The notes: generated by a model from the letters alone, not told the origin. Numbered from the stretch's first letter, positions 1 to 9,906 are shown. The stretch is DNA of 64,000 bases from Magnetovibrio sp. PR-2 (GCF_036689815.1 NZ_JBAHUR010000015.1:30827-94826); one strand, 5' to 3'. Program-made: numbers and translations.

Positions 1-3000
1 TGGCTGTGACCGACATATCGACGGTGCCCAGCTCTTTGCCCAGCCAGTACATATCACCCTTCAACGCCACACCTTCACCTGTGATGTTCAAATCCGGGTC
101 CGTGGCGCCCGGCGTCGCAAACGCAAATTTGACGTTTTTAAACACAGGTGCGGGCAGGCCGTTCATGAGCGTGCTGATGGCGTCGATATCGGTTTGGCTA
201 ATGCCCAAGTGTTCCTGTTTCGACAGATCGTTCGCCATTTGAATGGCGAGTTGTTCGGGGAAATCCATATCGACCTGATCGGCCGCACCGATAAACGCGA
301 TGTCTTGAGGCAGACCCAGTTCTGCGGCGTCTAAGTCCGTATCCACGGCGACACAGAAACGATCCCCGCCGACTTTGGCACCACCGGCAAAACCTAAGTG
401 AACGCCATCATCGGTGACGCCTAAGTCCATAGCGATGTTGTAGAGCGTAAAACCGGGAATGCCGAAGGGATCATGCCAGCCCGCCGGACCTTTCGGCATT
501 GGGTGACCGGGTGTGCTGTTCAGCGTGCAGTTCAGGCCATAGTCCTTGGTGCCACCGTCGGCCAAGTTGCCGTTCTTCAGATCCATCACAAATTTGACGT
601 CGGCTTTTTCTTCTTCCAATTCCATGGCAAGCTTGCCTTCGAACGTCAGCTCGTCGTCATGGATTTTTGTGTTCACATCCATGGCAATACCAATTTCGAC
701 ATCAAAGTCGTCACCGCTTTCCAGCGCGATGATGGAAAACAGGAAGTCGATGTTGTCGGCGAACTTCAGCCACGTGGGCATCCAGCTCGCGCGCCCGTGA
801 GAATCCAGCACCACGGTCAGATCCACGTGCGGGTTGGAATTGCCCATGATGCCACCGATGTCACCCACCAAAACCACACGGTTTTGGTTCATGCCCATCT
901 TGGTAAAGCCACCCTTGGCCTTACCTGTCGCCTTGTTGTGATCAAACACCGCGACCAGGTTGAGGCCTTCACCCAGAACCACTTCGTCTTCCGCGTTCGT
1001 GCCATAGATGGTTCCGAAAGCATCTTGTGCCACGGGCCCGAAGTCCGACAGTGTGCCGCTGACTTTTTGTTGGGTGAGGACAATGGCCGCCTCAGACAAC
1101 TTGATGTGCTTCAGCGGCGTTTTGGCAAGCGGCGGAACGATTTCGGTCAAGGTGAAATTATTTTGTTCCAGCGCAATGACCCACTCGTTTTCATATTCAA
1201 AGGCGAAGAAATCGGTTTGATTGCCTTGGAACGTGGTCTTCGCATCGATGCCATGCTTGGACGCCGTGAGCGACGTGATCGTCAGGTCATTCACCTCAGG
1301 GATGTCTTTGATGCCCGGAATTTCGGAAAGATCGAGCGGCCCGGCCAACGTAAAGGTTGCGTTTTCATACGTGCCGTTGTTGTCCTCGACCTCCATGGTG
1401 ACGGCCAAGTTGGAATGTTTGCCAATATCCGTTTTCGCCGTAACGGTCAGATCCCAGTCGGAATCATCACCCGTCACCTTTTCATCAAAGGTGAGATTCA
1501 ATTTTTTCAAATCGATCCAACTCATGCCGAACGGATCGTTCCAATCCTTCGTGGTCGCGCCTGAAACTTTCAATTCCTTTTGCCCACCGCCCGAAGCGCG
1601 GTCATAGGCAAGCTCAAAGTCGAAATCCAATTCGTCGCTGGAATCAAATTTGACGGATGCATCGCCGGAAATGAGCAACTCAATCCCTTGTGTGCCGTCT
1701 GGCAATTGGCCTTTGATTTCCACTTGGCCGTTGGTGAACGTCATGACATCGCTCAGCTCCGGCACTTTCGGTGTTGGAATGGGCAATTTCAGGTCCAAGT
1801 TGGCCATAATGGCGTCTTCGATTTGGGCCGTTGGATTGCCGTGGAACATGGACTTGTCGATTTTTCCGTTCAGCGGCAGCTTAACTTCTGACACGCCAAC
1901 CTTACCCAGCAACGTCTTGATCTCGCCGCCAGGCTTAACGTTCATGAAGCCAAAAATGTTCAGCCCAGGATAGACGGTCGGATTGTTCTTATTGGACTGG
2001 TAGATCCACGTATCGGCATCGTAAAGAATCCCGGTACCGGACACGATCGTCGGTTGGTTGCCTGGATAGTACAACGCAACCATGTTTGAGAACGTAACGT
2101 CGCTCAGGGGTGAGCTCTCAGAACCCGGAATCAGGTCTGACAATGCAAATTCATAAAGGTAGGCCGCAATCAGATGACCCGGTCCATGCGGATTTTTTTG
2201 AATTTGGAAGTAAGTGTCTTGACCATGAACCTTCCCATGCAAAAACCACATGTTGGGGCGTATCATGACACTGTCGAGCTCAACATCAACGAAACCCGGT
2301 AAGTTCGGACTGTCGATCAGTTGGGGAATGGTCAGGCCCGTAGTGGTGATTTCAACGCGGTAGTCTTGCCCCGGATCTTTGACATAGTTCAGGTGGACAG
2401 AGTTGTTTTTCACAGTGGCATCACCGGTCAGCCAGGTCGTCCAACCCGCCGGTTTGTAGTTGTCCATACCAAACGACAAGTTCGTAATGTCCAGGGTTTC
2501 AATGCCCATATCAGCGGTGATCGTCGAACTCTTTGTTTCCTTGGCACTGAACAACAGTTTGTTGACACCAGATTTTTTCACGATATCGATGTCGAAATCA
2601 AAATCAGCCTTGGTGGAACCGTGGGTGACATCCAGCTCACCCGCAAGGTCCACAACCATCGACCGGGTGCCGTTGTCGTTCTTGCCTTTAACGGTCAAGT
2701 CCGTGTGCTTAATGTTGACGGCATCCGGCACCCCGGGTACCGAAATAGCCGGCAGCGGAAGGTTGATGTCCAAGTTGTCGATAATTGCATTCTTCATAGC
2801 CGCTGTAGGGTTGCCGTGGAACATGGATTTGTCGATCTTGCCGGTCAGCGGCAATTTAACAGCACTGACCCCAACCTCACCCAGAAGTGTCTTCATTTCA
2901 CCTTTAGGATCGATGTTCATGAAGCCGAAGATGTTTAAGCCAGGCTTGAGCATCTCCCCACCCGTGCTTTTAATCGAGGATACTGCAGTAATCGGCCAGC

Positions 3001-4384
3001 CTTTATCATGAAGCGTGTAGATGGATTTCTCAGTCTGCCCCGGAAGATACACCGCCATCATCTTCTCAAAGCTGACATCCTTGAGCGGGGTCGAACTTGA
3101 ACCCGGAATGAAGTCGGTCAAGGTCACGCTATTCAAACTTACAGTCACAACGGGCTTTGTGATGTCATCGAATTTTTGAACTTCGAGAAGGATCTGCTCA
3201 CCCTTGAACGTGGCGTACAACGACCACACCTGCGGGCCGAAGGTAACGTTCGTCAGCGCCACATCGTTTAACCCTGGAACGCCATCGGCACCAATGAGGC
3301 GCCCGAGGGTCAAACCCGTTGGGGAAGCCGCAATATACTTGCCGCCCCCGGGGACGTTTTGGAACCACACGGTCATGTTCTGGATCGTGCTTCCGAGAGA
3401 GGCCTTCGCCGTGACGGTATAGCCCCAGCCCTTGGGGTCATAGTTGCTCATATTGAATGTCATGGACGACAAGGTGAACGTCTTAACCATGTCCACCGAT
3501 AAGCTTGAGCCTGGGACTTCCGTCGCTGCAAAGCTGATTTTTGCTTTTTCCCCAGCGGATTTTTTGACGTCCATTTCAAAGTCAAAGGCGGCGGTGCTGG
3601 AGCCTTCTTTCACGTCCAGCTCGCCCTTAAACGCCACATCAAGAACGCGCGCGGTGCCATCCTTTTTGCCCGTGATGTGCAAATTGGTTTGCTTCAGCGT
3701 CACAGCACTCGGCACGCCCGGAAGAGAAACGGCTGGCAACGGTACGTTGATATCTAAATTGTCGAGAATTTGGTTTTTGAAATCAGCCGCAGCCGTTTTT
3801 GGATTTTGTGAAAACAAGCTTGTGGGAAAGCCACCAGAAAGCGGCAAGTTGAGTTCGGTGATGCCCACGGGGCTTAGCATTGTTTCAATGGCCGAGCCCG
3901 TGACATCCATCTCGCCATAGAGATGGAGCCCAGCTTTCAGGTTCACGCTGTTTCCACTGGGGCTGAGGGCGCTGGCGACATCTGCGGGCAAGTTTGCCAC
4001 AGTCACATCAGATTTCGCGCCACCCTTAGGCACGATAACAAACGCCATATTTTGAAACGAAACGTTGTCCAGCGGTGTGCCGGACGGAATGGGGGTGATC
4101 TTGGTGAGGTCGAAACTGTCGGGAATGATGGCCGCCATTTTCTGGCCATCGACCGTGAAGCCAACGATGGTTGCCCCTTCGCCATGCAACGTTACATGTG
4201 CAGATGTGTATCCATCTCCGGTTTGAATGTCTGAAACCGGAAGGTTTTCGACCCCCGGAATGCCACCTAAGGCGTCCAGCAAGTCGGCTGCCGTTTGCTG
4301 GGTAGATTGTGCACTCGCTACAGAGAATGTGGCGATGGATGCGACAATGGTGGTAGCGCAGAGTTTTAAGAAACGTTTCATCAT
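1..4384 (-). CDS. Giant exported repeat protein, C-terminus beyond window
   Basis: An uninterrupted minus-strand frame runs from ATG 4384 to the left edge, giving 1461 residues with no stop. The N-terminus MMKRFLKLCATTIVASIATF followed by SVASA is a clear Sec signal peptide. An AGGGGG ribosome site lies about 9 nt upstream; a second ATG at 4381 is in frame. The mature part has internal repeats. A module beginning GLNIFGFMN (first copy GLHLYGEMD) starts at residues 152, 482 and 807, so the period is about 325-330 residues. Each copy continues with KTLLGxVGV, KLPL and an NLDxxLPxP segment. A second module ending near IPGSxSxPLxDVxF alternates with it. Composition is beta-rich, with few cysteines and no catalytic motif I recognise. 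I do not know the family; a cell-surface or periplasmic structural role is inference. It lies downstream of the two-component locus on the same strand, beyond a terminator. Confidence 0.85.
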   Translation of the reverse strand, partial: MMKRFLKLCATTIVASIATFSVASAQSTQQTAADLLDALGGIPGVENLPVSDIQTGDGYTSAHVTLHGEGATIVGFTVDGQKMAAIIPDSFDLTKITPIPSGTPLDNVSFQNMAFVIVPKGGAKSDVTVANLPADVASALSPSGNSVNLKAGLHLYGEMDVTGSAIETMLSPVGITELNLPLSGGFPTSLFSQNPKTAAADFKNQILDNLDINVPLPAVSLPGVPSAVTLKQTNLHITGKKDGTARVLDVAFKGELDVKEGSSTAAFDFEMDVKKSAGEKAKISFAATEVPGSSLSVDMVKTFTLSSMTFNMSNYDPKGWGYTVTAKASLGSTIQNMTVWFQNVPGGGKYIAASPTGLTLGRLIGADGVPGLNDVALTNVTFGPQVWSLYATFKGEQILLEVQKFDDITKPVVTVSLNSVTLTDFIPGSSSTPLKDVSFEKMMAVYLPGQTEKSIYTLHDKGWPITAVSSIKSTGGEMLKPGLNIFGFMNIDPKGEMKTLLGEVGVSAVKLPLTGKIDKSMFHGNPTAAMKNAIIDNLDINLPLPAISVPGVPDAVNIKHTDLTVKGKNDNGTRSMVVDLAGELDVTHGSTKADFDFDIDIVKKSGVNKLLFSAKETKSSTITADMGIETLDITNLSFGMDNYKPAGWTTWLTGDATVKNNSVHLNYVKDPGQDYRVEITTTGLTIPQLIDSPNLPGFVDVELDSVMIRPNMWFLHGKVHGQDTYFQIQKNPHGPGHLIAAYLYEFALSDLIPGSESSPLSDVTFSNMVALYYPGNQPTIVSGTGILYDADTWIYQSNKNNPTVYPGLNIFGFMNVKPGGEIKTLLGKVGVSEVKLPLNGKIDKSMFHGNPTAQIEDAIMANLDLKLPIPTPKVPELSDVMTFTNGQVEIKGQLPDGTQGIELLISGDASVKFDSSDELDFDFELAYDRASGGGQKELKVSGATTKDWNDPFGMSWIDLKKLNLTFDEKVTGDDSDWDLTVTAKTDIGKHSNLAVTMEVEDNNGTYENATFTLAGPLDLSEIPGIKDIPEVNDLTITSLTASKHGIDAKTTFQGNQTDFFAFEYENEWVIALEQNNFTLTEIVPPLAKTPLKHIKLSEAAIVLTQQKVSGTLSDFGPVAQDAFGTIYGTNAEDEVVLGEGLNLVAVFDHNKATGKAKGGFTKMGMNQNRVVLVGDIGGIMGNSNPHVDLTVVLDSHGRASWMPTWLKFADNIDFLFSIIALESGDDFDVEIGIAMDVNTKIHDDELTFEGKLAMELEEEKADVKFVMDLKNGNLADGGTKDYGLNCTLNSTPGHPMPKGPAGWHDPFGIPGFTLYNIAMDLGVTDDGVHLGFAGGAKVGGDRFCVAVDTDLDAAELGLPQDIAFIGAADQVDMDFPEQLAIQMANDLSKQEHLGISQTDIDAISTLMNGLPAPVFKNVKFAFATPGATDPDLNITGEGVALKGDMYWLGKELGTVDMSVTA

Positions 4385-4489
4385 GGCAATAGCCCCCTTT
4401 AGGTCCTGTTACTCTCTCACCCCACCACCGGGTATTCAACAATAGGGATATTTCGCAGATGTTTCTGAACAACGCTCTTGGAAACAACA

Positions 4490-4511
4490 AAGCCGCCCCA
4501 AGGGGCGGCTT
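4490..4511 (-). terminator. Rho-independent terminator after the two-component locus
   Basis: A perfect 10-bp inverted repeat (AAGCCGCCCC and its complement, 2-nt loop) is followed on the minus strand by TGTTGTTT. It lies just past the stop of the 58-residue membrane protein and separates that operon from the giant repeat protein gene. Confidence 0.8.
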
Positions 4512-4520
4512 CATTAAGAT

Positions 4521-4697
4521 CTAGGCGTTGTCTTCGTCGTATATTCGGTCATATTCGGCTTGCTTCCACAATGCGAGGGACAAGGCGAACGACATCACCA
4601 CCACTGCACCGATCAAGACCCAAATGACCAGCTCCATCGCGTCCGTGTCCATGGCGGTTGCCAGGTCAAATAACAGTCCATGTATGTTGGTCATCAT
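4521..4697 (-). CDS. Small one-helix membrane protein, 58 aa
   Basis: The ATG at 4697 overlaps the stop of the response regulator in an ATGA tetramer, which suggests translational coupling. The product has an acidic N-terminal part, one hydrophobic helix (ELVIWVLIGAVVVMSFALSL) and a charged tail ending YDEDNA. No family is recognised. Its size and topology resemble small regulatory or accessory membrane peptides. Its place as last gene of the kinase/regulator operon suggests a role with that system, but this is inference. Confidence 0.65.
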   Translation of the reverse strand: MMTNIHGLLFDLATAMDTDAMELVIWVLIGAVVVMSFALSLALWKQAEYDRIYDEDNA

Positions 4698-5392
4698 CCT
4701 GCTCCTTCAATGGGCCAGCCGGCTTTGTAGCCCACATGCGGCACGGTCAAGACCGAAGCCTTGTCGCCAAGTTTTTTGCGAACACGGCTGACCAATATGT
4801 CGACCGCCCGAAAGTTCATGGGCCCGTCACCCGTTGACACCGCATCAACCAAATCGTCGCGGGACTGAACCTTTCCGTCCGCGTGGGCCAAGACCCACAC
4901 CAATGTGAATTCAGCCGGGGTAAAATCAACTTTGCTGCCGTCTTCGCGGGTTGCGGTCCGGCGCAAACGGTCCAGCGTGACACCGCCCATGACCAGCATA
5001 TCGTCGCGTGATGGTCCTTTATCGACCTGTGTGCGGCGCATCACGGCCTGGATTCGGGCAATCAATTCGCGTGGATCAACGGGTTTGTTGACGTAGTCGT
5101 CGGCACCGACGTCAAAACACGCCAACTTGTCATCCACGCCCTCGCGTCCCGTCAGCACGACGATGGGAATGTCGGACCGTGCACGCACTTTGCGCACCAA
5201 AACGATGCCGTCTTCGTCGGGCAGTGTCAGATCGACGACCATGCAATCGAAGCTCTTCGTATCGATGACTTTGAACAAGTCCGCGCCCGTGGCAACGCTG
5301 GTCACGTCGTATCCGTTCTTCCCCAGGTACGTCACGACGAAGTGAGCGAACTCAGGATCGTCTTCGACCATTAATACGTTGATGTCTGTCAC
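4694..5392 (-). CDS. OmpR-family response regulator
   Basis: This is a 232-residue regulator with an N-terminal receiver domain and a C-terminal winged-helix DNA-binding domain. The acidic pocket is at D11/D12, the phosphoacceptor is D54 (VVDLTLPDEDG), and the conserved lysine is in NKPVDP. The C-terminal half has the OmpR/PhoB pattern, including FTPAEFTLVWVLA and VDILVSRVRKKLG. It lies 80 bp downstream of the four-domain sensor kinase on the same strand, so it is very likely its partner. Its stop overlaps the start of a small membrane protein gene. Target genes are unknown; the exported repeat protein immediately downstream is a candidate. Confidence 0.92.
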   Translation of the reverse strand: MTDINVLMVEDDPEFAHFVVTYLGKNGYDVTSVATGADLFKVIDTKSFDCMVVDLTLPDEDGIVLVRKVRARSDIPIVVLTGREGVDDKLACFDVGADDYVNKPVDPRELIARIQAVMRRTQVDKGPSRDDMLVMGGVTLDRLRRTATREDGSKVDFTPAEFTLVWVLAHADGKVQSRDDLVDAVSTGDGPMNFRAVDILVSRVRKKLGDKASVLTVPHVGYKAGWPIEGAG

Positions 5393-5472
5393 GGCCTTGC
5401 CCCTTGAACCTATAATCTTCTGACATCATCAACTTACGCACATCCCCACAACGCAACAACCTTAATGTGACG

Positions 5473-8400
5473 TTAGAAACATCCAGGAAACACCAAGGTC
5501 ATCGTCGTGCCAGCACCCGGTTTACTTTGAATATCCAGATGTCCGCCGTGAAGTTTAATGAAGCGGTCTACGACAGTTAAACCGATGCCACTGCCGCCTT
5601 TACGCTTGTCGCTCGATCCCGCTTGACCAAAGGTTTCACGCGCGATTTTAATCTGCTCTGGCGTCATGCCTTCGCCTTGGTCAAGGACTCTAACCAAGGC
5701 GTCCTTGCCGTCCTGAGCGAACTGCAAGGTGATTTCACCATGTTCTGAGGAATGGCGGATAGCGTTTGACAGCAGATTGATGATCATATGCTTCAGCGCG
5801 ATGGGATCGGCTTCGAATGTGGGGATTGTATCCGCGCCTTCGACCCTGATCTTCACCCACCGTTCCGTTGCGGGACCGACAGATAGGCTCAAGCTTTCTT
5901 TGGCGATCAACTCTGCATCTATGGGTTCCGGCGTGATTTCATAGCGCCCGGATTCCACCCGCGACATGGCGATAATGTCGTCAATAATGCGGTGGAGATG
6001 CCCGCTGTTGCGGTTGATGGCTTTTGCGCTGTCACGAATTTCCTGCGGCACGCCATCATCATCGGCGTCCTCTTCCATCATCAAAGCGTAGCCCATGATG
6101 GTGTTCAGCGGCGTGCGCAAGTCGTGGCTCATCATGGTGAGGAACTTCGATTTTGCGTCGCTGGCCTCCAGCGCTTTCAAGCGTTCTTCATTGGCCTGAG
6201 CCTCCGCTCTTTTACGTTGGTTCACTTCGATTTTAAGCCGTCGGTTCCACATCAAGATCAGCACCAAAATCAACACCGACACGCCCGCAACTTGCAAGCC
6301 GACACGCACCAGGGCTGCTGTGTCCACAGCGTGTTCAAACCGCAGGGACACCCATTTCGCGCGCATGGCACTTTTGTCTTCATCGGGAATGGCGGCCAAG
6401 ACTTTATCCAAAATCGAAACGAGCTCCGGCCAGTCTTTGCGCACGCCCATGCGTAAGTCGGCAGAGAACGGGGTGGGTGCGGCGACTTTAACGTTGCTCA
6501 TGTTCAGCTGTTCGATGAAGTAGGTCGCCGTGGCCAAATTGCCGACATAGCCATCCACCCGGCCCACAGAGACAGCTTCCAACGCTTCGGCAACGGTTTT
6601 GGTCTCGACAATTTTAACGTTCGGAAAGTCTTTTTGAACGAAGTGAACAGCTGCATAATTTTCCGGGATCGCGACCGTGCGCCCATCCATATCTTCAAGC
6701 CCCGCAACAAAATCCGCATCGTTTTGCGTAAACAGCATGATCGGGAAGCTCATGTAAGGTTCCGTGAAATTCATCAACTCTTCACGAGCCGTCGTGTGGA
6801 AAGCGGAGGGTAAAATATCGATCTCACCCTTCTCAAACAACTCAAACGCTTCGGCCCAGGTTCGGTTATCACCTGGGATAAATGACATGCCGAAGGTGCC
6901 GTTGATGTGATTGATGATATCAGCCGACAGGCCTTGATAAGTTCCATCATCAATGAATTCCAGCGGGTGAAATTGCGGATCGATGCCCAGGCGGAATGTG
7001 GAATGCTGTTCTAACCAAGCCCGTTCATCCGCACTTAATTCGACAACAGCTTGGGCCGGGGCTTTCGCCAAGACATCCCCCAACCACTTTTGTTGCAGGC
7101 GGCGGATTTCACCTTGGTCTGCGGCATCAATGGCTTTTTGCAAGATGTCGCGCAGCACCGGCCAATCGTCACGCACACCCAAACGCAGGCGGTTGGCAAA
7201 GGTTTCTTCGGGGAGCTCCCCGATAAAGCGCAAGTTGGTCAAAAACAGCTTGCGCATCAAATCGGTTTGAATGGCAATGCCGCCAATGGTCGCGTCCGCC
7301 TTGCCAACAGCGACGGCCTTTAAACAGTCTGGCTGCCCGTCCAACAGCATCAAATTGATTTCGGGAAATTCACGCTCGATGATTTCTTGATAAAAGAACC
7401 CATCGGGGATCGCCAACGTTTTGCCAAACAGGTCGTCAAACTTTTGAACGCTGGTGTTGTCATCTTTGATCACCAACACAGGCGGGTTTTCCACGTAAGG
7501 TTCCGTGAAGGCGATGTATTGATCGCGTTTGGGCGTCTTGATGATGTTAAGCATCACGTCCAAGTTTTTGTTTTTCACCAAGCCCAAAAACTCACCCCAC
7601 GTCGGCCCGGTGACGTATTCGACCTCTACGCCGATGTCGCGCGCCAACATATTCATGTAATCGATGGAAAAGCCTTGCGGCCGGCCCTCTTTAAAGAAAT
7701 TGAACGGTTCCCAATCACTTTCGTTGTGCACACGAATTTTGGGATGTGATTTGATAAAGGCATGCTGCTTTGCCGTTAAAGCCAGTTCTTGTTTGGAGAA
7801 AATCTGATTGTCCGGGTTGAGCACCCAACGGGCTTCGATCTCAGCCAATTCTTTGCGTGAGATCAAATCCAATCCCCGCTCGATGAGCGTTAGCAATTCG
7901 CCGTCACCTTTGCGCACGCCGAAGAACAAATCGTTTTCCAAAACCGGTGGGCCCGTGCTCACAATCGCGCCTTGCAAGCCAAGCCGACCCAGCATGGCTT
8001 CAACCGTTGCGTCTTCGCTGAGCGATACATCGATGTCCCCTTGGGACAGGGCGCGAAAGACTTCTTCGTCATCGCGATAGCCTAAAACATGGGCTTTGGG
8101 TTCAGTTTCACGCAAGTACGCTTCTTGGAACGACCCGAACATGGCACCCATGTTCACGTTTTGAAATGTCTGGGGTAGGTCTGCACCGACACGGTGGTAA
8201 TGGCTCGACGTAATTTGATAGACCGGGCGGGAAAAATCGATCCATTGTGCCCGCGATGCACTGCGGAACAAACCGGAATGTATGTCCGCTTCGCCGTTGC
8301 GCAGGGCGTAGAGCGTGTCAGCCCAACTGCTTTGTTTGAATTCGATCTTGCGGCCCGTCTTGCGCGACCACAGCCGCCAAATATCCACCAACATGCCAGC

Positions 8401-9243
8401 AGGCGCACCGTTCACATCCGTCACAGTAAAAGGTGGATAGTTGCGTGATACGGCGATCACCAAAGAATCCGTCGCTTGTTTGGCGACCGGGCCCAGCCAG
8501 GCTTTGGTCAGCTTGCGCCGATCATTTGGCGTGATTTGGTTCAAGCCCGCGTTGACGGTCTCGACCAGATCCGAACGGCCTTTCTTGGCCGCGACATAGA
8601 GATAGTTTTCCGCCAATGGTGCACTGGCGTTGTATTGATAAAGCCCGTCAAGATTACGTTCGGCTAAGAAGAACAAAGCCGTTTGTTCAACATCGGCAAA
8701 AAAGCGTATCTCTTTATTCAGCACTGCGTCGTAAAGGGCGCCTGTCGTCGGATAGGCTACCACTTCGGCCCCGGGTGCAACGCGCGGCAGGTGCGCATGC
8801 TCCAACGAGCCATCCAACACGCCAATGCGAAAACCTGCCAAATCTTTGAAGTCACCCGTCAGGTCAATGCCTTTGGGGCTAAAGATATAAATGTTGCTGG
8901 TCAACAGAGGCTCGCCGTAATTCAGATAAACTTGGCGTTCGGGTGTTTTGTTCAAACCGGCGTGAACATCGGCACGACCATCCTTGACCATATCCAACGT
9001 TTCGCTCCAAGGAGCAGACTTGAATTCAATGGGCGTCCCGGTCCGTTTTGACCAAAGTGTCCACAGATCGACGATCAACCCTGTCGGGTTTCCGTTTTCA
9101 TCTTGGTATTCAAAAGGTGCAAAATCATTTCCAACGGCGATGCGAACGGAGTCTGCGGCATGCGCGCTCGTCGCCATAAAGAGGCCGGCCAGCACTATGG
9201 AAACATAAGCCCAACCGCCAAACCTTCGTAAAACCGTAACCAT
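5473..9243 (-). CDS. BvgS/EvgS-like sensor histidine kinase with four periplasmic binding domains
   Basis: The protein has 1256 residues. I chose ATG 9243 because it is followed directly by a signal peptide ending ATSAHA; an upstream in-frame ATG at 9324 would put 27 residues before it. Four tandem SBP_bac_3 (Venus flytrap) domains begin near residues 31, 259, 498 and 744, each opening with the family pattern of a short strand, then an acidic or aromatic stretch such as APFEYQDENG. One transmembrane helix follows at about 981-1003. Then comes a HisKA domain with H1040 (MMSHDLRTPLN) and an HATPase_c domain with N (NLLSNAIRHS), DQGEG and GGSGIGL boxes. There is no receiver or HPt domain, unlike BvgS and EvgS, so phosphotransfer is probably direct to the adjacent regulator. 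The ligands are likely polar amino acids or similar small solutes, but this cannot be read from the sequence. Confidence 0.9.
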   Translation of the reverse strand: MVTVLRRFGGWAYVSIVLAGLFMATSAHAADSVRIAVGNDFAPFEYQDENGNPTGLIVDLWTLWSKRTGTPIEFKSAPWSETLDMVKDGRADVHAGLNKTPERQVYLNYGEPLLTSNIYIFSPKGIDLTGDFKDLAGFRIGVLDGSLEHAHLPRVAPGAEVVAYPTTGALYDAVLNKEIRFFADVEQTALFFLAERNLDGLYQYNASAPLAENYLYVAAKKGRSDLVETVNAGLNQITPNDRRKLTKAWLGPVAKQATDSLVIAVSRNYPPFTVTDVNGAPAGMLVDIWRLWSRKTGRKIEFKQSSWADTLYALRNGEADIHSGLFRSASRAQWIDFSRPVYQITSSHYHRVGADLPQTFQNVNMGAMFGSFQEAYLRETEPKAHVLGYRDDEEVFRALSQGDIDVSLSEDATVEAMLGRLGLQGAIVSTGPPVLENDLFFGVRKGDGELLTLIERGLDLISRKELAEIEARWVLNPDNQIFSKQELALTAKQHAFIKSHPKIRVHNESDWEPFNFFKEGRPQGFSIDYMNMLARDIGVEVEYVTGPTWGEFLGLVKNKNLDVMLNIIKTPKRDQYIAFTEPYVENPPVLVIKDDNTSVQKFDDLFGKTLAIPDGFFYQEIIEREFPEINLMLLDGQPDCLKAVAVGKADATIGGIAIQTDLMRKLFLTNLRFIGELPEETFANRLRLGVRDDWPVLRDILQKAIDAADQGEIRRLQQKWLGDVLAKAPAQAVVELSADERAWLEQHSTFRLGIDPQFHPLEFIDDGTYQGLSADIINHINGTFGMSFIPGDNRTWAEAFELFEKGEIDILPSAFHTTAREELMNFTEPYMSFPIMLFTQNDADFVAGLEDMDGRTVAIPENYAAVHFVQKDFPNVKIVETKTVAEALEAVSVGRVDGYVGNLATATYFIEQLNMSNVKVAAPTPFSADLRMGVRKDWPELVSILDKVLAAIPDEDKSAMRAKWVSLRFEHAVDTAALVRVGLQVAGVSVLILVLILMWNRRLKIEVNQRKRAEAQANEERLKALEASDAKSKFLTMMSHDLRTPLNTIMGYALMMEEDADDDGVPQEIRDSAKAINRNSGHLHRIIDDIIAMSRVESGRYEITPEPIDAELIAKESLSLSVGPATERWVKIRVEGADTIPTFEADPIALKHMIINLLSNAIRHSSEHGEITLQFAQDGKDALVRVLDQGEGMTPEQIKIARETFGQAGSSDKRKGGSGIGLTVVDRFIKLHGGHLDIQSKPGAGTTMTLVFPGCF

Positions 9244-9344
9244 CGTCGCCCCCGTTGAGCCAAGTTTTCGAACTTGGACGGTGCGGTTCTTCAGTATCGC
9301 TTCTCGTAACAAACATGACCGCACAGGTCTGATCTTATAAAAGA

Positions 9345-9518
9345 TCAGTAAGAATCCCAGGGGGAATTTTTATCTGTGCTGTAATTGGACCAAAGGCCGC
9401 CGATGATAAACCCGGCAATGACGATGGCGAAAATCGCCAGACCAAGATATTGATCCGTGGTTATCGGGCCAGAAACCGCTTCGGATATTTTGCTTAAAAA
9501 CACCTGTTGATGTGTCAT
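9345..9518 (-). CDS. Small one-helix membrane protein, 57 aa
   Basis: This short frame starts at ATG 9518, preceded by GAGAGAGGCG as ribosome site. It encodes a polar N-terminus, one hydrophobic segment (YLGLAIFAIVIAGFIIGGLW) and a short polar tail ending SPWDSY. It lies about 100 bp upstream of the sensor kinase start on the same strand. Together with the 58-residue protein at the other end it frames the two-component locus. The family is unknown; it may be a kinase accessory peptide (inference). Confidence 0.55.
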   Translation of the reverse strand: MTHQQVFLSKISEAVSGPITTDQYLGLAIFAIVIAGFIIGGLWSNYSTDKNSPWDSY

Positions 9519-9906
9519 CTGCGCCTCTCTCTTACTTGTGCTTCGATACAGTTAGGGTGCGCTGGAGCCTGGAAAACATCAACGATCTCTTGATTTCTGA
9601 GATGTTTCTAGAATTCGGCTTCCAACAAGGACTGCCTCGCTCAAGTATGCTCGGGGCCTATTTGGCCCGTGGTGCAGAAACGCTGTGATAACAATTTGAC
9701 GCACTTAGCGTCTTGCATCCTGAAAACACTAGGATAGCTGTTTAGTCGTTTGTGCCTTCAAGAGTGACTCGGAGTGTTAAAAATGAAAAAACTATTGGGT
9801 TGTTCTTCAGAATCCCACATATGGAATTGTTACACGCTGAATAGGCGGTTTAAATAATAAAGTAAGCAGTCATAAGAACTGTAAGTTTGAAGATAGTTCG
9901 TACACA
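9519..9906. other. Intergenic region at the left end of the foreign element
   Basis: About 390 bp with no convincing gene. A 24-codon frame from ATG 9783 exists but has no homology I recognise and an AT-rich composition. If the integrated element ends near its last recognisable gene, its left attachment site should lie here, but I could not find a copy of the tRNA-Ser 3' end by eye. Confidence 0.4.

Noticed and set aside
473..1564. A 363-codon plus-strand frame
   Set aside because: It lies antisense to the giant repeat protein frame, whose internal repeats, signal peptide and ribosome site show it to be the real gene.
9783..9857. A 24-codon frame with a GGAG upstream
   Set aside because: Too short and without any supporting context; it could be chance in AT-rich DNA.
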